DNA from: Verrucomicrobiales bacterium
GTDB taxonomy: Bacteria > Verrucomicrobiota > Verrucomicrobiia > Verrucomicrobiales > DEV007
Direction: 5' to 3'
DNA: 64,000 bases
NCBI GenBank assembly: GCA_029212615.1
Contig: JARGPJ010000011.1
Location: 1 to 64,000, forward strand
Below, piece by piece: positions 63,534 to 64,000 of the stretch. Below the pieces are notes generated by a model. It was not told the DNA's origin and ran no database searches. It saw only the letters and a list, made by a program, of their open reading frames with translations. A program made the position numbers and the translations under genes. Each line of letters begins with the position of its first letter. Position 1 is the first letter of the stretch.

Positions 63534-64000
63534 ATGTCTGACTCGAATGCTGTCTTGCCCGAAATGGGATTTGCCATGGATTTTGATGAAGAGGAGCGCA
63601 TGCAGCTGGGAGGCTTCGGCGATTTTCTGACCCTCAATGAAGGCGATGTCCTGATTGAAGAAGGAAAGCCTCAGAACGCGCTCTTCCTTGTGATTATGGG
63701 GAGCTTTCATGTTCAAACTGATGCCACGGGGCGCCCGGTTCTTCTCGGTTCGATGAAGGCGGGGGACACGGTTGGGGAAGTGAATATTTTCGACCCCGGT
63801 ATCGCCAGTGCAAGTGTCGTGAGCCGCTCGATTGGAGAGGTCTGGAAGATTGACCGCTCAAGCCTCGAACAGTTTCTTGAGGCACATCCCCGCTCAGCGG
63901 CCCGTTTTCTGGTAAACGTAGCGACTCAGCTCAGTAAGCGTTTGAGAAAAACGAATGAGAAAGTTGCCCTCGCCCGCGAGGCTATGCTGGATTCTTTTTA
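63534..64000 (+). CDS. cyclic-nucleotide-binding (CRP/cNMP-type) domain protein, cut at the window edge
   Basis: At least 155 residues; the last codon begins with TA at 63999, so the frame may stop at once or go on. A cNMP-binding fold fills the visible part: LNEGDVLIEEGKPQNALFLV, SFHVQTDATGRPVLLGSM, then the GDTVGEVNIFDPGIASASV motif near the phosphate-binding site, and a final helix (FLVNVATQLSKRLRKTN). Whether it has an output domain cannot be seen. Last gene of the coiled-coil cluster. Confidence 0.8.
   Translation, partial: MSDSNAVLPEMGFAMDFDEEERMQLGGFGDFLTLNEGDVLIEEGKPQNALFLVIMGSFHVQTDATGRPVLLGSMKAGDTVGEVNIFDPGIASASVVSRSIGEVWKIDRSSLEQFLEAHPRSAARFLVNVATQLSKRLRKTNEKVALAREAMLDSF

Overview
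The window looks like chromosomal DNA from a member of the Verrucomicrobiota, or a close relative in the Planctomycetota/Verrucomicrobiota group. The evidence is two PEP-CTERM proteins, a secreted sulfatase, a GH106-like and a GH75-like glycosidase, two DUF1080 proteins, a BatA/VWA plus DUF4175 operon, a histone-H1-like tail fused to a DksA/TraR domain, and paired PilT ATPases. This placement is an inference from gene families; no rRNA or tRNA gene was seen. Coding density is high and I saw no insertion sequence, prophage or CRISPR array.

Layout. 1-11.2 kb (minus): a GH106-like glycosidase flanked by an intact gene and a decayed copy of that gene's 3' end, then a three-gene operon for large membrane proteins (BatA/VWA, DUF4175 coiled coil, VWA/glutamine-amidotransferase-like). 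11.2-26.2 kb: housekeeping and metabolism (fxsA, an SDR, apt, an ovothiol-type methyltransferase, a DUF1080 lipoprotein, a candidate small RNA, smpB, aroC, a CvpA-like protein, gatB, a thioesterase, a cupin, a GH75-like protein, an MFS transporter, ssb, serA). 26.3-31.7 kb: a broken BASS symporter, a repeat lipoprotein, a peroxiredoxin-like protein, a sulfatase and a Bcr/CflA efflux protein. 31.9-34.8 kb: a compact accessory locus with a divergent ArsR repressor facing four small genes, namely an exported CGCP-motif protein, two exported DsrE-like proteins and a small helix carrying histidine at every seventh residue. 35-40 kb: a truncated AraC gene, two PEP-CTERM proteins, a two-domain thioredoxin-fold protein and a HAD hydrolase. 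40.2-44.4 kb: an unusual NRPS-like gene (A-A-T-TE, no condensation domain). 44.8-53.5 kb: two PilT ATPases, a DUF1080 protein, an HTH plus nuclease-like protein, a secreted VWA protein and a two-component system. 53.5-64 kb: an SRAP protein, rpsR/rpmG, the H1-like/DksA fusion, an SLC13 permease, cstA, an HU/IHF protein, mutY, and a cluster of two related coiled-coil proteins with a lipoprotein and a cyclic-nucleotide-binding protein cut at the right edge.

The best candidates for undescribed biology are the ArsR/DsrE/histidine-heptad locus (31.9-34.8 kb), the condensation-less NRPS with an altered first adenylation domain and a cysteine thioesterase (40.2-44.4 kb), and the H1-tail/DksA fusion with a degenerate zinc site (54.9-55.7 kb). 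Functions are assigned from motifs read by eye; no database search was run.
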